A DNA stretch of 64,000 bases. It comes from CAIQIA01 sp945861105. GTDB lineage: Bacteria; Cyanobacteriota; Cyanobacteriia; PCC-6307; Cyanobiaceae. The position numbers were made by a program, and so were the translations under genes. The stretch covers positions 1 to 64,000 of the forward strand of contig CANLCC010000004.1 in the NCBI GenBank assembly GCA_947488815.1, in the 5' to 3' direction. The notes below the pieces were generated by a model. It did not search any database, was not told where the DNA came from, and saw only the letters and a list, made by a program, of their open reading frames with translations. This document shows, piece by piece, positions 15,241-24,526 of this stretch (position 1 is the first letter of the stretch; each line of letters begins with the position of its first letter).

Positions 15241-17246
15241 CGCCGCTCGCTGTAGTAATCGCTCTGGAACCGCAGGGCTTCGGCGTTGAGCGTGGCGAAC
15301 AGCCGCTCGATGCGTTCCTCCATCACCATCCCGGAGGCGGCCTCGTCCGCCGGTTCGGCCGCCCTGGCCTCGTCCTGGAGGAGGACGGCGATGCAGGCTT
15401 CGAGGCTCTGCAACCTCTGGCTGCGCCAGGCGTCGAGCAGATGGCGGCAGCGGCGCAGCACGCGCTGTCGTTCGAGGCTGGCCACGGTGCCATGCAGCTG
15501 CTCGAGGGGCCGTTCGAGCAGGATCTGCTGCAGTTCCCCTGGCTCGAGCAGCGAGGTCAGACGCTGCAGCAGGGAGGGGTCGTCCCCCAGCAGTCGGTCG
15601 GTGAGCCGCTCCACCAGATCATCCGCGGCCAGGGCCTCACCGGCATCGTTGCCACGGCTGATGGCCTCCAGGCCGACGGCACCGATCTGTTCCTCCTCCA
15701 GCTCGGCGATGCGGGCCCAGAGGCGCCGATGGTGGGAGACGCCGAAGTCCTCGAGGTCCCGCTGGCGCAACTCACGACGCAGGGTGGCCCGCAGGGAGGG
15801 ACAGTGCAGGTAAAGCCGCAGCAGCGCCGCTTCGGCCCGATCCCTGGCACCAGCCTCGAAGGGCTGCTCATAACGGCGGGAGCGGCCATGCCAGCGCTGC
15901 CCCTTCACCTGCTGGCGCAGATCGTCCTCAAGCTGCACCGCCAGCCGCGCCTGCCCCCCCGCCAGCCGCTCGGCCACCTGCTGGAGGTAGTGACTCCGCA
16001 GGGCCGACTGGGGCAACTTCCCCAGCAGCTCGACCAGGGATTGGACGGCCTGCTGGAACTGGTCGGCACGGGTCAGGTCCCGGCCCTCCAGCAGCCGGTC
16101 GATCTGCCAGTCGAGCCAGAGGGGGGCCTGGTCGAGCAGGGCCAGATAGTCGGCCGCCCCGTGGTGGCGCAGGAATTCATCCGGATCCTTGCCCTCGGGC
16201 AGGGGCAGCACCCTCAATTCCAGCTGCCCCTGCAGGGCCTGCTGCTCCACTTCACCGATGGCCCGCTGGGCTGCCCGCACGCCGGCGCCGTCGGCGTCGA
16301 AGTTGAGCACGATGCGACGGCTGTCGCAGCAGCGGCAGAGCTGGGTGATCTGGTGGGCACTCAGGGCCGTGCCCAGGGCTGCCACGGCATGCTTCACGCC
16401 GGCGGCATGGAGGGCGATGGCGTCGAAATATCCCTCGACCACCACGGCGCTGTCGGCCCGACGGATCGGATCGGCGGCCTTGTCGAGGGCGAACAGATGG
16501 CGCCCCTTCTCGAACACCTCGGTCTCGGGTGAGTTGAGGTATTTGGGTTCGCGACCGTCAAGGCTGCGACCTCCGAAGCCGATGATCCGGCCCTGGCGAT
16601 CGTGGATCGGCACCATCACCCGCCCCCGGAAGCGGTCGTAGTGCCCCTGACCTCCCTGCCGTGCCACCACCAGGCCGGCGGCCTCCAGGAGCTCGGTGCC
16701 CAGGGACTCCGTGCTCTGCAGGTGGCGCAGCAGCCCGTCCCAGCGGTCGGGGGCAAAACCCAGCTCGAATCGGTCGATCGTGGCTTCATCGAAGCCGCGG
16801 GTGTCACGCAGGTAGGCCAGGGCGGCGGCACCGTCGGTGTGGCGCAGCTGGCTGCGGAACCAACCGCCGGCCAGGGCCAGCACCCGATGCAGCGATTCCC
16901 GCCTGGAAAGCTGCTGCCGCAGGCGTTCCTGCTGGGGGGCATCGAGGGTTTCCACGGGCAGGCTGTATCGCCGTGCCAGGTCAAGCACCACCTCGGCGAA
17001 GCTCTGGCGCTTGAGTTCCATCAGGAACTTGAGGCTGTTGCCGCCCGCTCCGCACGAAAAGCAGTAATAGAACTGCTTGGCCGGGGACACCGTCATCGAG
17101 GGGGAGCGGTCCTCGTGGAACGGGCACAGGCCCACGTACTCACGGCCGCGGCGACGCAGCACCACGTGTTCACCGACCACGTCGACGATGTCGGCGCGCT
17201 CCTTGACGGCCTCGATGGTGCGGGGGGAGAGCCGGGGGACGGACAC
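15195..17246 (-). CDS. dnaG: DNA primase
   Basis: Primase synthesises RNA primers for replication. The 683-residue protein has an N-terminal CHC2 zinc domain (YVGLCPFHEDRSPSMTV and YYCFSCGAGG), the RNA-polymerase domain with TOPRIM motifs VVEGYFDAIAL and VLNFDADGAGVRAA, and a C-terminal helicase-binding domain. The start is GTG 17246 (SVPRLSPRTIEAVKERADIV), matching the usual DnaG N-terminus; the frame continues upstream without family similarity. Length is at the upper end for the family, with an extended C-terminal region. Confidence 0.95.
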   Translation of the reverse strand: MSVPRLSPRTIEAVKERADIVDVVGEHVVLRRRGREYVGLCPFHEDRSPSMTVSPAKQFYYCFSCGAGGNSLKFLMELKRQSFAEVVLDLARRYSLPVETLDAPQQERLRQQLSRRESLHRVLALAGGWFRSQLRHTDGAAALAYLRDTRGFDEATIDRFELGFAPDRWDGLLRHLQSTESLGTELLEAAGLVVARQGGQGHYDRFRGRVMVPIHDRQGRIIGFGGRSLDGREPKYLNSPETEVFEKGRHLFALDKAADPIRRADSAVVVEGYFDAIALHAAGVKHAVAALGTALSAHQITQLCRCCDSRRIVLNFDADGAGVRAAQRAIGEVEQQALQGQLELRVLPLPEGKDPDEFLRHHGAADYLALLDQAPLWLDWQIDRLLEGRDLTRADQFQQAVQSLVELLGKLPQSALRSHYLQQVAERLAGGQARLAVQLEDDLRQQVKGQRWHGRSRRYEQPFEAGARDRAEAALLRLYLHCPSLRATLRRELRQRDLEDFGVSHHRRLWARIAELEEEQIGAVGLEAISRGNDAGEALAADDLVERLTDRLLGDDPSLLQRLTSLLEPGELQQILLERPLEQLHGTVASLERQRVLRRCRHLLDAWRSQRLQSLEACIAVLLQDEARAAEPADEAASGMVMEERIERLFATLNAEALRFQSDYYSERRYLEALDRRRLPGVG

Positions 17247-17298
17247 GGACGGGACCGGAGCCAGTCCATTGTCCAGGCTGCGGCGGCTCCGACCAGCG

Positions 17299-17676
17299 TC
17301 AGGGCACGGCGAACAGCAGCTGGCCCCCCTCCTGCAGGCTGAACAGCCAGGAGCCATCAGCGGCCGGCTGGAAGCGGGCGGGTCGACGGTCGATGCGGGC
17401 CTCTCCCCCCGACGGCCGGGTCTCGATCACACTGCGGCGGCCATCGGGCCAGATGACGGTGAGCAGCAGCTCCCGTTCATCCCGCCAGCCCTCGAGCTGG
17501 CAACGGCCGGCCTCGATCCAGGGGCCATCCCCGCGGGTCCAGGCACAGCGACGGTCAACTCGCAGATCTTCGCCATGGGCCCTGCCGGCCAGCAACAGCC
17601 CCAGGAGCAGCAGTGATCCCAGCCTGGCGACGCGGGTCACCCTGGTCCCCCTGGTGATCCTGGTGATCCTGGTCAT
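17299..17676 (-). CDS. Small exported protein of unknown function
   Basis: The 125-residue protein has a basic N-terminus made of repeated Thr-Arg-Ile/Val units (TRITRITRGTRVTRVARL), a hydrophobic core (GSLLLLGLLLAG) and a probable signal-peptidase site after RAHG or nearby. The mature part has two Cys (DRRCAWTR and GRCQLEGW), likely a disulfide, and beta-rich sequence (RELLLTVIWPDGRRSVIETR). It overlaps the upstream lipoprotein gene by 4 bases, so the two are co-translated. No family recognised; a periplasmic or lumenal location is inferred. Confidence 0.7.
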   Translation of the reverse strand: MTRITRITRGTRVTRVARLGSLLLLGLLLAGRAHGEDLRVDRRCAWTRGDGPWIEAGRCQLEGWRDERELLLTVIWPDGRRSVIETRPSGGEARIDRRPARFQPAADGSWLFSLQEGGQLLFAVP

Positions 17677-18089
17677 CCGACCGGCAGTGGCAGGGGCCAG
17701 CTGCGCCAGCCAGGCTCGCCCTGGTCAGCGCGGCGCAGCAGACGCCAGCTCTGGCCGCGCTCCCCGGGCAGAAGCCAGACCTCGAAGGGGGTGTCGGGCC
17801 TGAGGGGTTCACCCGCCAGCCTCCAGTCGAAACGGCCCCGCAGATGCCATACCGAACGACCCTCGATCTGCCCACGGGCCTGGCTGTCGAGGCGCACCCT
17901 TGACAGGGTGGGGCTCTCGTTCGGTGCCGGGATCGCCAGCACCTCTGCCAGGTCCTGACGGGTGAGCTGCACCTGCAGGTTGAGGGCCTGCTCGAGGGTG
18001 GAGCGCGGCGGCTGGCCCGGGGCTGTGCAGGCTGACAGCAGCAGGGCCAGCAGCACCAGAAGGCGAACGACGGACGGCACGATCAACAT
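17673..18089 (-). CDS. Putative lipoprotein
   Basis: The 138-residue protein begins with an unusually hydrophobic leader (VVRLLVLLALLLSACTAPG) containing a lipobox LLSAC, so Cys would be lipid-modified by Lgt and cleaved by Lsp. The mature region (SRVRLDSQARGQIEGRS, WHLRGRFDWRLAGEP) looks like a beta-sheet domain; no motif identifies it. It is divergent from ruvA (21 bases apart) and coupled to the exported protein downstream, suggesting that the two cooperate at the cell envelope. Confidence 0.75.
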   Translation of the reverse strand: MLIVPSVVRLLVLLALLLSACTAPGQPPRSTLEQALNLQVQLTRQDLAEVLAIPAPNESPTLSRVRLDSQARGQIEGRSVWHLRGRFDWRLAGEPLRPDTPFEVWLLPGERGQSWRLLRRADQGEPGWRSWPLPLPVG

Positions 18090-18110
18090 GGTCGGAACAC
18101 CGGGGGCGGC

Positions 18111-18737
18111 ATGATCGGGCGACTGCAGGGCCGGCTGGAGGATCGCTGGCAGGAGGGTGGGCGGTGCGGTGTGGTGATCGACTGTGCCGGCATCGGCTAT
18201 GAGGTGCAGGTGCCCCGTGGCTGGCATGAACGGCTGCAGAGGCACGAACCGGCCCTGCCGTTGATTGTCCACATCCACCACGTCATCCGGGAAGATGCCA
18301 GCCTGCTGTTCGGATTTGAGCGTAAGGACGAACGCGATCTGTTCCGGATGCTGCTCGGGGTGAGCGGCGTCGGCCCGCAGGTGGCGATGGCCCTGGCGTC
18401 GACCCTGGAGCACGAGCAGCTGATCACCGCCATTGCCGCCGCCGATCTGGCCCGCCTGGGCAAGGCGCCGGGGGTGGGCCGCCGGACGGCGGAACGGATC
18501 GTCGTCGACCTGCGCGACAAGCTGCCCCAGGGTGCGGCCGACGGCCCGGCCCCGGCGCCGCTCCATGGCCCGGTGGAGGGGGAGGTGGAACGGACCCTGG
18601 CGGCCCTGGGATACAGCGACGATGAGATCCGTCGATCCCTCAGCCACAGCCGCAGCCACGACGCCACCGTCCCCACGTCGGACGTCGATGCGGTGCTGCG
18701 CCGTTGCCTCGCCTGGCTGGCGCGGGAGGGGGCCTGA
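18111..18737 (+). CDS. ruvA: Holliday junction branch migration complex subunit RuvA
   Basis: RuvA tetramers hold four-way DNA junctions and recruit the RuvB motor. The 208-residue protein is full length: the OB-fold start MIGRLQGRLEDRW, helix-hairpin-helix motifs LLGVSGVGPQVAMALAS and LGKAPGVGRRTAERIVVDL, and the C-terminal RuvB-binding domain (TLAALGYSDDEI). ruvB is not in the window. rpsO follows in the same direction. Confidence 0.96.
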   Translation: MIGRLQGRLEDRWQEGGRCGVVIDCAGIGYEVQVPRGWHERLQRHEPALPLIVHIHHVIREDASLLFGFERKDERDLFRMLLGVSGVGPQVAMALASTLEHEQLITAIAAADLARLGKAPGVGRRTAERIVVDLRDKLPQGAADGPAPAPLHGPVEGEVERTLAALGYSDDEIRRSLSHSRSHDATVPTSDVDAVLRRCLAWLAREGA

Positions 18738-18746
18738 GCCACAAGC

Positions 18747-18752
18747 TAAGAT
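18747..18752 (+). promoter_or_regulatory. Candidate -10 element upstream of rpsO
   Basis: TAAGAT lies 33 bases before the rpsO ATG, between ruvA and rpsO, and has the form of a cyanobacterial -10 box. No clear -35 is visible. A dedicated rpsO promoter would be expected, since S15 is needed at far higher levels than RuvA. This rests on a hexamer match only. Confidence 0.3.
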
Positions 18753-18784
18753 GGAGGATTGCACTGACCGGTTCAGATCCAGGC

Positions 18785-19054
18785 ATGCCGCTCACCACTG
18801 ACAAGAAGCAGGAATTGATCAACGGCCACCAGACCCACGCGACTGACACCGGGTCGGTGGAAGTGCAGGTCGCCATGCTGAGTGAGCGCATCAGCCAGCT
18901 CACCGGCCATATGCAGAAGAACAAGCACGACTATTCGTCGCGCCAGGGGTTGATGAAGATGCTGGGCCGTCGCAAGAGCCTGCTGAGCTATCTCAAGGAC
19001 CAGGACCGGCAGCGCTACCAGACGCTGATCAGCAAGCTCGGCATCCGCGGCTGA
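18785..19054 (+). CDS. rpsO: 30S ribosomal protein uS15
   Basis: The 89-residue protein has the complete S15 fold: helical bundle with DTGSVEVQVAMLSERISQLT, the rRNA-contact block HKHDYSSRQGL in the local form NKHDYSSRQGLMKMLGRR, and the C-terminal LISKLGIRG. It binds 16S rRNA at the h20-h21-h22 junction and nucleates the platform. ATG 18785 is the conserved start. A PAM68 homologue follows after 8 bases. Confidence 0.97.
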   Translation: MPLTTDKKQELINGHQTHATDTGSVEVQVAMLSERISQLTGHMQKNKHDYSSRQGLMKMLGRRKSLLSYLKDQDRQRYQTLISKLGIRG

Positions 19055-19062
19055 TCGATCCC

Positions 19063-19461
19063 ATGCAAGGCGGAACCGGTCCGACCGGTGGAGGCTTCGG
19101 CCCCGGCACCCGGGCAACCCCGGCGGAACAACCACGACGGGGGAGCCGCGGCATTCCCCCCGAAGTCTCCAGCCGCATGGTGCGCCGCATTTCCATCGCC
19201 GCCGGGATCCCCACGGCCCTCGGCATGGCGGCCTTTGTGGTGAGTTATCTGCTGGTGGCCCGGGGGTTCGAAGTGCCGCCGGTGGCCACGCTGCTGGTGA
19301 CCGGTGGCCTCTTTCTGCTGGGCCTGGTGGGCCTGAGCTTCGGTCTGTTCTCCTCCAGCTGGGTCGCGACCCCCGGCAGTGTGCTGGGCCTGGAGCAGAT
19401 CGGCGTCAACCTGAAGCGCCTGCGCAACGGTGCAGCCGCACCCGGAAACGAGCCTCGCTGA
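19063..19461 (+). CDS. PAM68-family photosystem II assembly protein
   Basis: A 132-residue membrane protein with a Gly/Pro/Arg-rich N-terminus and two transmembrane helices. The PAM68 pattern is recognisable: IPPEVSSRMVRRISIAAGIP, TALGMAAFVVSYLLVARG, LLVTGGLFLLGLVGLSFGLF, then SSWVATPGSVLGLEQ. PAM68 homologues help insert chlorophyll into or assemble CP47 and early PSII complexes with ribosome-associated translocon components; location beside rpsO fits that theme. Its last 56 bases overlap the convergent dnaE gene. Confidence 0.88.
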   Translation: MQGGTGPTGGGFGPGTRATPAEQPRRGSRGIPPEVSSRMVRRISIAAGIPTALGMAAFVVSYLLVARGFEVPPVATLLVTGGLFLLGLVGLSFGLFSSSWVATPGSVLGLEQIGVNLKRLRNGAAAPGNEPR

Positions 19462-22400
19462 GGCTGGCGGCTGCGGCGTCGGCATCGGAGACACAGAACT
19501 GATGGCCCAGGCGCACGAGGCACCGTCGGTCAGCCTCCTGCACTTCAGCCACCACCGGAACCCGAACCCCCAGCTGATCCTCCGCCGGCCGGTGGCGCTG
19601 CAGGCAGTCCCGCAGCCGATGTTGGACTGTCACATCCCCAGCCTGACTGGATTCCAGCTCCACCAGCACCACCTTGAGTTCGTCGATCAGGGCCACGTCA
19701 TCGACAATGAGCTGAACCCGGTCATCGCGTCGGTCGACCTGGGCCCAGAGAAGCAGGCGGGCATCGACCGCCAGGTGATCACTGATGCGGGCATAGGTCT
19801 TGGGGAACACCACGGCCTCGGCACTGCCGCTCAGATCCTCCACCTGCAGAACTGCCATCCGATCCCCCTTGCGGGTCGTCACCAACCGCACCTCAGGGAC
19901 CATCACCAGCAGGGACACCCGCGAGCGGTCGGCCTGCTCCTCCAGGGAAGCGAGTCCGATGGGGGCCAGCAGGCGGCGGGTGGGAGCCAGTTGCTGCAAG
20001 GGGTGGTCAGAGAGATAAAAGCCCAGCAGTTCCTTTTCAAGACGCAGCTTCTCAGTGGGGTCATAGTCGGCCACGGCTGGTGCCTGGGGGGCCGTCTCCA
20101 GGGGATCGGCCGGCGCAGCACCACCGCCGCTGCCCCCCATGAGATCGAAGAGGTTCCCCTGGCCGCTCAGGCGATCCCTCGCCCGCGAGGCTGCCCAGTC
20201 GAGTTGCAGATCGAGATCAGCCACCAGCTGCGCCCGATTGCCGCTGGGATGCAGGGAATCGAGGGCGCCGCAGTGGATCAGCGACTCCATGGCCCGGCGA
20301 TTGGCCAGGGAAGAACTGGCCAGCCGATCGCAGAGATCGGGGAGCGAACGGAACGGACCGTCTGTTCGGCGATTCTCCAGCAATGCATGGATGGCGCCCT
20401 CGCCGAGGTTGCGAACAGCCGAGAGCCCGAAGAGAATGCGTCGCCCTTCAGGGGTGAAATCGATGCCTGATCGGTTGACGTCTGGGGCTAGAACCTCGAT
20501 GCCCATGGCCTGACAGTTGGCAATGTAACGCTGCACCTTTTCGGTGACACCGGCGTTGACCGTCAGCAGGGCAGCCATGTAGGCGACCGGATAATGGGCC
20601 TTGAGGTAGGCGGTCTGATACGTCACTGCCCCATAGGCCGTCGAGTGGCTCTTGTTGAAGCAGTACTCAGCGAACAGAACCATCTGATCAAAGAGGGCGT
20701 CAGCAACCCCGGCATCGACGCCACGGGTGGTGGCACCACTGACGAAGACACCGCGGTGCTTCTGCATCTCAGAGACCTTCTTCTTGCCCATCGCTCGCCT
20801 GAGCAGATCTGCCTCTCCAAGGGAGTAACCGGCCAGATCCTGGGCGATCTTCATGATCTGCTCCTGGTAGACCATGATTCCGTAGGTTTCACTCAGAATG
20901 GGCTGCAGCAGCTCATGGGCCACATCAATGGCTTCCCGTCCATGTTTGCGGTTGATGAACTTGGGAATCAGGCCAGCATCCAGGGGGCCCGGCCGATACA
21001 GGGCAAGAATGGATGAGATGTCTTCAAGGCTCGAAGGTCGCAGATCACGCACGATCTGTCGCATGCCACTCGATTCGAGCTGAAAGATCCCCTCGAGGTC
21101 TCCCCTGGCGAGCAGGGCAAAGGTCTCTGGATCATCCAGGGGGAGTCGATCAGGATCTGGGCGCTCGCCAACCTCAAGGCTCACCAGATCGAGCGTTTTG
21201 TCGATCATGGTCAGATTTTTAAGACCCAGGAAGTCCATCTTCAGCAAGCCCATGGCCTCCACGTCTTCCATGAAGTATTGGGTGATCACCTGCCCATCAT
21301 TGTTTCGCTGAAGCGGGACAAGTTCGTCGAGTGGGCGAGCACTGATGACAACCCCGGCAGCATGCACGCCAAACGTCTTGTTGGTGCCCTCAATGCGTCT
21401 GGCCAGATCAACCCAGTGGCGCACCGCAGGGTCAGACTCATAGCGCTCACGAAACTCGGGTTCGGGAGTCTCCTCGGAGATCATCTCATCGAGACGAGCC
21501 GGCTTGCCGCGCACAACGGGGATGAGCTTGGCCAGGCGGTCAGCATCGCCATAGGGAATATCGAGTACCCTCGCAACATCCTTCAATACAGCTTTTGAGG
21601 TCATGCGGTTGAAGGTGATGATCTGAGCCACTCGCTCTTCGCCATAGCGACGGGTGACGTAATCAATCACTTCGCTGCGGCGCTCGATGCAGAAGTCGGT
21701 GTCAATATCAGGCATTGAGCGTCGCTCAGGGTTGAGAAATCGCTCGAACAGAAGCCCATGGCGCACCGGGTCGATGTTGGTGATACCAAGGGCATAAGCC
21801 ACAAGGGAGCCGGCTGCCGAGCCACGGCCGGGACCCACGGGAATGGCCTGCTCCCTGGCAAAACGGATGTAATCCCAGACCACCAGGAAGTAGGTGGGAA
21901 AGCCCATCTGCTCCATCACTCCGAGCTCGTAGCTCAGCCGCTCGGCGTAAAGCGGGTCGATGCTCTCCACGTCTGAGAGCTCCAGCCGACGCCGCAGGCC
22001 CTCTTCACTCACCTGGGTGAGGTAGGTGATGGGCGTCTGCCCCTCGGGCAGCGGGAAGTCTGGCAATTGCTGATGGCCAAGGATGTCGTAGTCCTCAACG
22101 GTCTCTGCCACCCGCAGGGTGTTATCGAGGGCCTCGTCGATGACCTCCCGGTCCAGGTGGTCAACGAAGAGCCGTGCCATCTCCTCGCGGCTCTTGATGT
22201 ATTCGGTACCGGTGTAGCGAAGACGCTTCTCATCGGTGATCAGCTTGCCCGTGAGAACACAGAGCAGGGCATCGTGGGCTTCAACGTCGTTCTTGCTGAG
22301 GTAATGGGCGTCGTTGGTGGCAATCAGCGGGATTCCCAGCTCCCGGGACAGCTGCACCAGGCCGACGTTCACGACCCGATCCTCGCGGGAACCATGGTCC

Positions 22401-22933
22401 TGCAACTCCAGGTAGAAGTGTTCGCCGAACACCTCCTGATACCAGAGGGCAACCTGGCGGGCTACATCGGGGCGGTCGCGCAACAGGGCCTGGGGGATTT
22501 CGCCCCCGAGACAGGCCGTGGCCACGGTCAGTCCCTCACTGTGGGCCTTGAGCGTCTCCTTGTCGATGCAGGCCCTGGCAAAGATTCCCTTGCCCCGCAT
22601 CCCCTGCAGATGGCTGATGCTGGTCAGCTTGACCAGGTTGCGGTAGCCGATCTGATTACGGGCCAGCACCACCAGGTGGTAACGACGTTCCTTCTTCTGC
22701 TGGGGATCGCTGAGCTGACCGTTGATGACATACATCTCATTGCCGATGATCGGCTTGATGCCTGCCTTGCCACACAGCTTCAGGAGCTCGATGGCTCCAT
22801 ACATGACGCCGTGGTCCGTGAGGGCAAGGGCCGGCATGCCCAGTTCCACGGCCCGTTCGACCATCTGGGGGAGCTGGGAGGCACCGTCGAGCAGGCTGTA
22901 GTCGCTGTGGTTATGGAGGGGAACAAAACTCAC
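19406..22933 (-). CDS. dnaE: DNA polymerase III subunit alpha
   Basis: The replicative C-family polymerase, 1175 residues. Domain order: N-terminal PHP (FVPLHNHSDYSLLDGASQLP), palm with the catalytic Asp motif RRSMPDIDTDFCIERR, fingers (FDQMVLFAEYCFNKSHSTAY), helix-hairpin-helix, and an OB domain near residue 1000 (EVRLVTTRKGDRMAVLQVED). The start GTG 22933 gives the conserved PHP N-terminus; the frame is open upstream but without similarity. Unlike in some cyanobacteria, there is no intein here and the gene is not split. Its 3-prime end overlaps PAM68. Confidence 0.96.
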   Translation of the reverse strand: MSFVPLHNHSDYSLLDGASQLPQMVERAVELGMPALALTDHGVMYGAIELLKLCGKAGIKPIIGNEMYVINGQLSDPQQKKERRYHLVVLARNQIGYRNLVKLTSISHLQGMRGKGIFARACIDKETLKAHSEGLTVATACLGGEIPQALLRDRPDVARQVALWYQEVFGEHFYLELQDHGSREDRVVNVGLVQLSRELGIPLIATNDAHYLSKNDVEAHDALLCVLTGKLITDEKRLRYTGTEYIKSREEMARLFVDHLDREVIDEALDNTLRVAETVEDYDILGHQQLPDFPLPEGQTPITYLTQVSEEGLRRRLELSDVESIDPLYAERLSYELGVMEQMGFPTYFLVVWDYIRFAREQAIPVGPGRGSAAGSLVAYALGITNIDPVRHGLLFERFLNPERRSMPDIDTDFCIERRSEVIDYVTRRYGEERVAQIITFNRMTSKAVLKDVARVLDIPYGDADRLAKLIPVVRGKPARLDEMISEETPEPEFRERYESDPAVRHWVDLARRIEGTNKTFGVHAAGVVISARPLDELVPLQRNNDGQVITQYFMEDVEAMGLLKMDFLGLKNLTMIDKTLDLVSLEVGERPDPDRLPLDDPETFALLARGDLEGIFQLESSGMRQIVRDLRPSSLEDISSILALYRPGPLDAGLIPKFINRKHGREAIDVAHELLQPILSETYGIMVYQEQIMKIAQDLAGYSLGEADLLRRAMGKKKVSEMQKHRGVFVSGATTRGVDAGVADALFDQMVLFAEYCFNKSHSTAYGAVTYQTAYLKAHYPVAYMAALLTVNAGVTEKVQRYIANCQAMGIEVLAPDVNRSGIDFTPEGRRILFGLSAVRNLGEGAIHALLENRRTDGPFRSLPDLCDRLASSSLANRRAMESLIHCGALDSLHPSGNRAQLVADLDLQLDWAASRARDRLSGQGNLFDLMGGSGGGAAPADPLETAPQAPAVADYDPTEKLRLEKELLGFYLSDHPLQQLAPTRRLLAPIGLASLEEQADRSRVSLLVMVPEVRLVTTRKGDRMAVLQVEDLSGSAEAVVFPKTYARISDHLAVDARLLLWAQVDRRDDRVQLIVDDVALIDELKVVLVELESSQAGDVTVQHRLRDCLQRHRPAEDQLGVRVPVVAEVQEADRRCLVRLGHQFCVSDADAAAASLSEARFRVRLHRCAGASG

Positions 22934-22995
22934 GGGGCGATCCAGGCGAGCCGGCCACAGCGACCGGGGCACCAAGTCTAGCGGTGGACGCCAGC

Positions 22996-23016
22996 GACAC
23001 CACCAGCGGTGGTGTC
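22996..23016. promoter_or_regulatory. Perfect 9-bp stem-loop between gatA and dnaE
   Basis: GACACCACC pairs with GGTGGTGTC around the three-base loop AGC. The stem lies between the dnaE start and the gatA end and covers the first two bases of the gatA stop codon as read on the plus strand. There is no T-run on either strand, so it is not a classical intrinsic terminator. It could be an mRNA 3-prime structure for gatA or influence read-through into dnaE. Confidence 0.4.
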
Positions 23017-24475
23017 AGATCGCCAGCGGCGCGGTCGGGCGCTGGCCCATCACCCCGGCCGTCGTCTCGTACCGATGGGCCACCTGCAGCAGGCGCTCCT
23101 CCGCCAGCACCGGAGCCATCAGCTGCAGACCAATGGGCAGCCCCTGGCTGTCGAAGCCACAGGGAACACTGATGGCCGGCAACCCCGCCAGATTGGCCGG
23201 GATGGTGAGCAGGTCAGCCAGGTAGAGGGCCAGGGGGTCATCGGCATGGTCGCCGGCCCTGAAGGCGGTGGTGGGAGCGGTCGGGGTGAGCAGCAGATCG
23301 ACATCGGCGAAGGCCCGGTCAAAGTCCTGACGGATGAGGGTCCGCACCTGCAGGGCTTTGCGGTAGAAGGCATCGACGTAGCCGGCGGAGAGGGCATAGG
23401 TGCCGATCAGAATCCGGCGCTGCACTTCAGCCCCGAACCCCGAGGCCCGTGTCAGGGCCGTCATGGTGCCGAGGCTGTCCCCCCCCGGTTGCCGCAGGCC
23501 ATATTTGACGCCGTCGTACCGGGCCAGGTTGGCGGAGGCTTCCGAGGGGGCAATTACGTAGTAGGTGGCGATGCCGGCCTGGAAGCGGGGACAGCTCACG
23601 TCCACCAGTTCGCAGCCAAGACTCTGCAGATGATCGGCCGCCCGCCGCACGGCCGCCTCGACCTCCGGGTCGAGGCCCTCGGCAAACGCTTCCCGCAGCA
23701 GACCGATGCGCATCCCCCGCAGATCTTCCCTGCCCAGGGCCGCAAGATAGTCCGGCACCGGCACATCGAGGCTGGTGGCATCGAGGGGATCGTGGCCTGC
23801 GATCACCTGCAGCACCGCGGCTGCATCGGCGACGCTGCGGGCAAACGGCCCCACCTGATCAAGGGAACTGGCGAACGCCACCAGGCCCCAGCGGCTCACC
23901 CGGCCGTAGGTGGGCTTGAGGCCCACCACGCCACAGAAACTGGCGGGCTGGCGAATGGAGCCCCCGGTGTCGGATCCGAGGGCAACATCGCACTGGCCGG
24001 CAGCGACGGCCGCGGCACTGCCGCCGGAGCTTCCCCCCGGAACCCGCGCCGGGTCCCAGGGGTTGGCGGTCGGACCGAAGGCCGACGTCTCCGTGGTGCT
24101 GCCCATGGCGAACTCATCAAGGTTCGTCTTGCCGATGAGCACCGCGCCTGCGTCCCACAGCCGTCGGGTCACCGTCGCTTCGTAGGGGGGCACGAACGCC
24201 TCCAGCATGCGGCTGGCACAGGTGGTGCGTACACCGAGGGTGCAGAGGTTGTCCTTGACGGCCACCCCCACCCCGGTGAGGGGGGCCGGCGGTGCGCCGG
24301 TGGCCAGCTGGTCATCCAGCCGCCGGGCATCAAGCCGCGCCCGCTCAGGGGTGGGGCTGACGAAGGCATGCAGCGTGGGTTCGGTCTGCTCGAGACGCTG
24401 CAGCAGTCCATCGATGTGCTGTCCGACCGTCGTCGACCCCTCGCGCAGGGACGACATCCAGGCGTTGATCGCCAT
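23015..24475 (-). CDS. gatA: Asp-tRNA(Asn)/Glu-tRNA(Gln) amidotransferase subunit A
   Basis: GatA releases ammonia from glutamine for the GatCAB transamidation of misacylated Glu-tRNA(Gln). The 486-residue amidase has the Ser-cis-Ser-Lys triad: Lys in GVGVAVKDNLCTLG, cis-Ser in VPGGSSGGSAAAVAAGQ, nucleophilic Ser in ALGSDTGGSIRQPASF. GLPAISVPCGF and LPIGLQLMAP complete the family pattern. ATG 24475 is preferred; an upstream start at 24487 would add four residues. It is the last gene of the carA-to-gatA leftward cluster and sits immediately upstream of dnaE. Confidence 0.96.
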   Translation of the reverse strand: MAINAWMSSLREGSTTVGQHIDGLLQRLEQTEPTLHAFVSPTPERARLDARRLDDQLATGAPPAPLTGVGVAVKDNLCTLGVRTTCASRMLEAFVPPYEATVTRRLWDAGAVLIGKTNLDEFAMGSTTETSAFGPTANPWDPARVPGGSSGGSAAAVAAGQCDVALGSDTGGSIRQPASFCGVVGLKPTYGRVSRWGLVAFASSLDQVGPFARSVADAAAVLQVIAGHDPLDATSLDVPVPDYLAALGREDLRGMRIGLLREAFAEGLDPEVEAAVRRAADHLQSLGCELVDVSCPRFQAGIATYYVIAPSEASANLARYDGVKYGLRQPGGDSLGTMTALTRASGFGAEVQRRILIGTYALSAGYVDAFYRKALQVRTLIRQDFDRAFADVDLLLTPTAPTTAFRAGDHADDPLALYLADLLTIPANLAGLPAISVPCGFDSQGLPIGLQLMAPVLAEERLLQVAHRYETTAGVMGQRPTAPLAI

Positions 24476-24526
24476 CGTGGATTCCAACCGTTCGAGCGAC
24501 GCTATCAGCGCCCCGGCACCGTCGCC

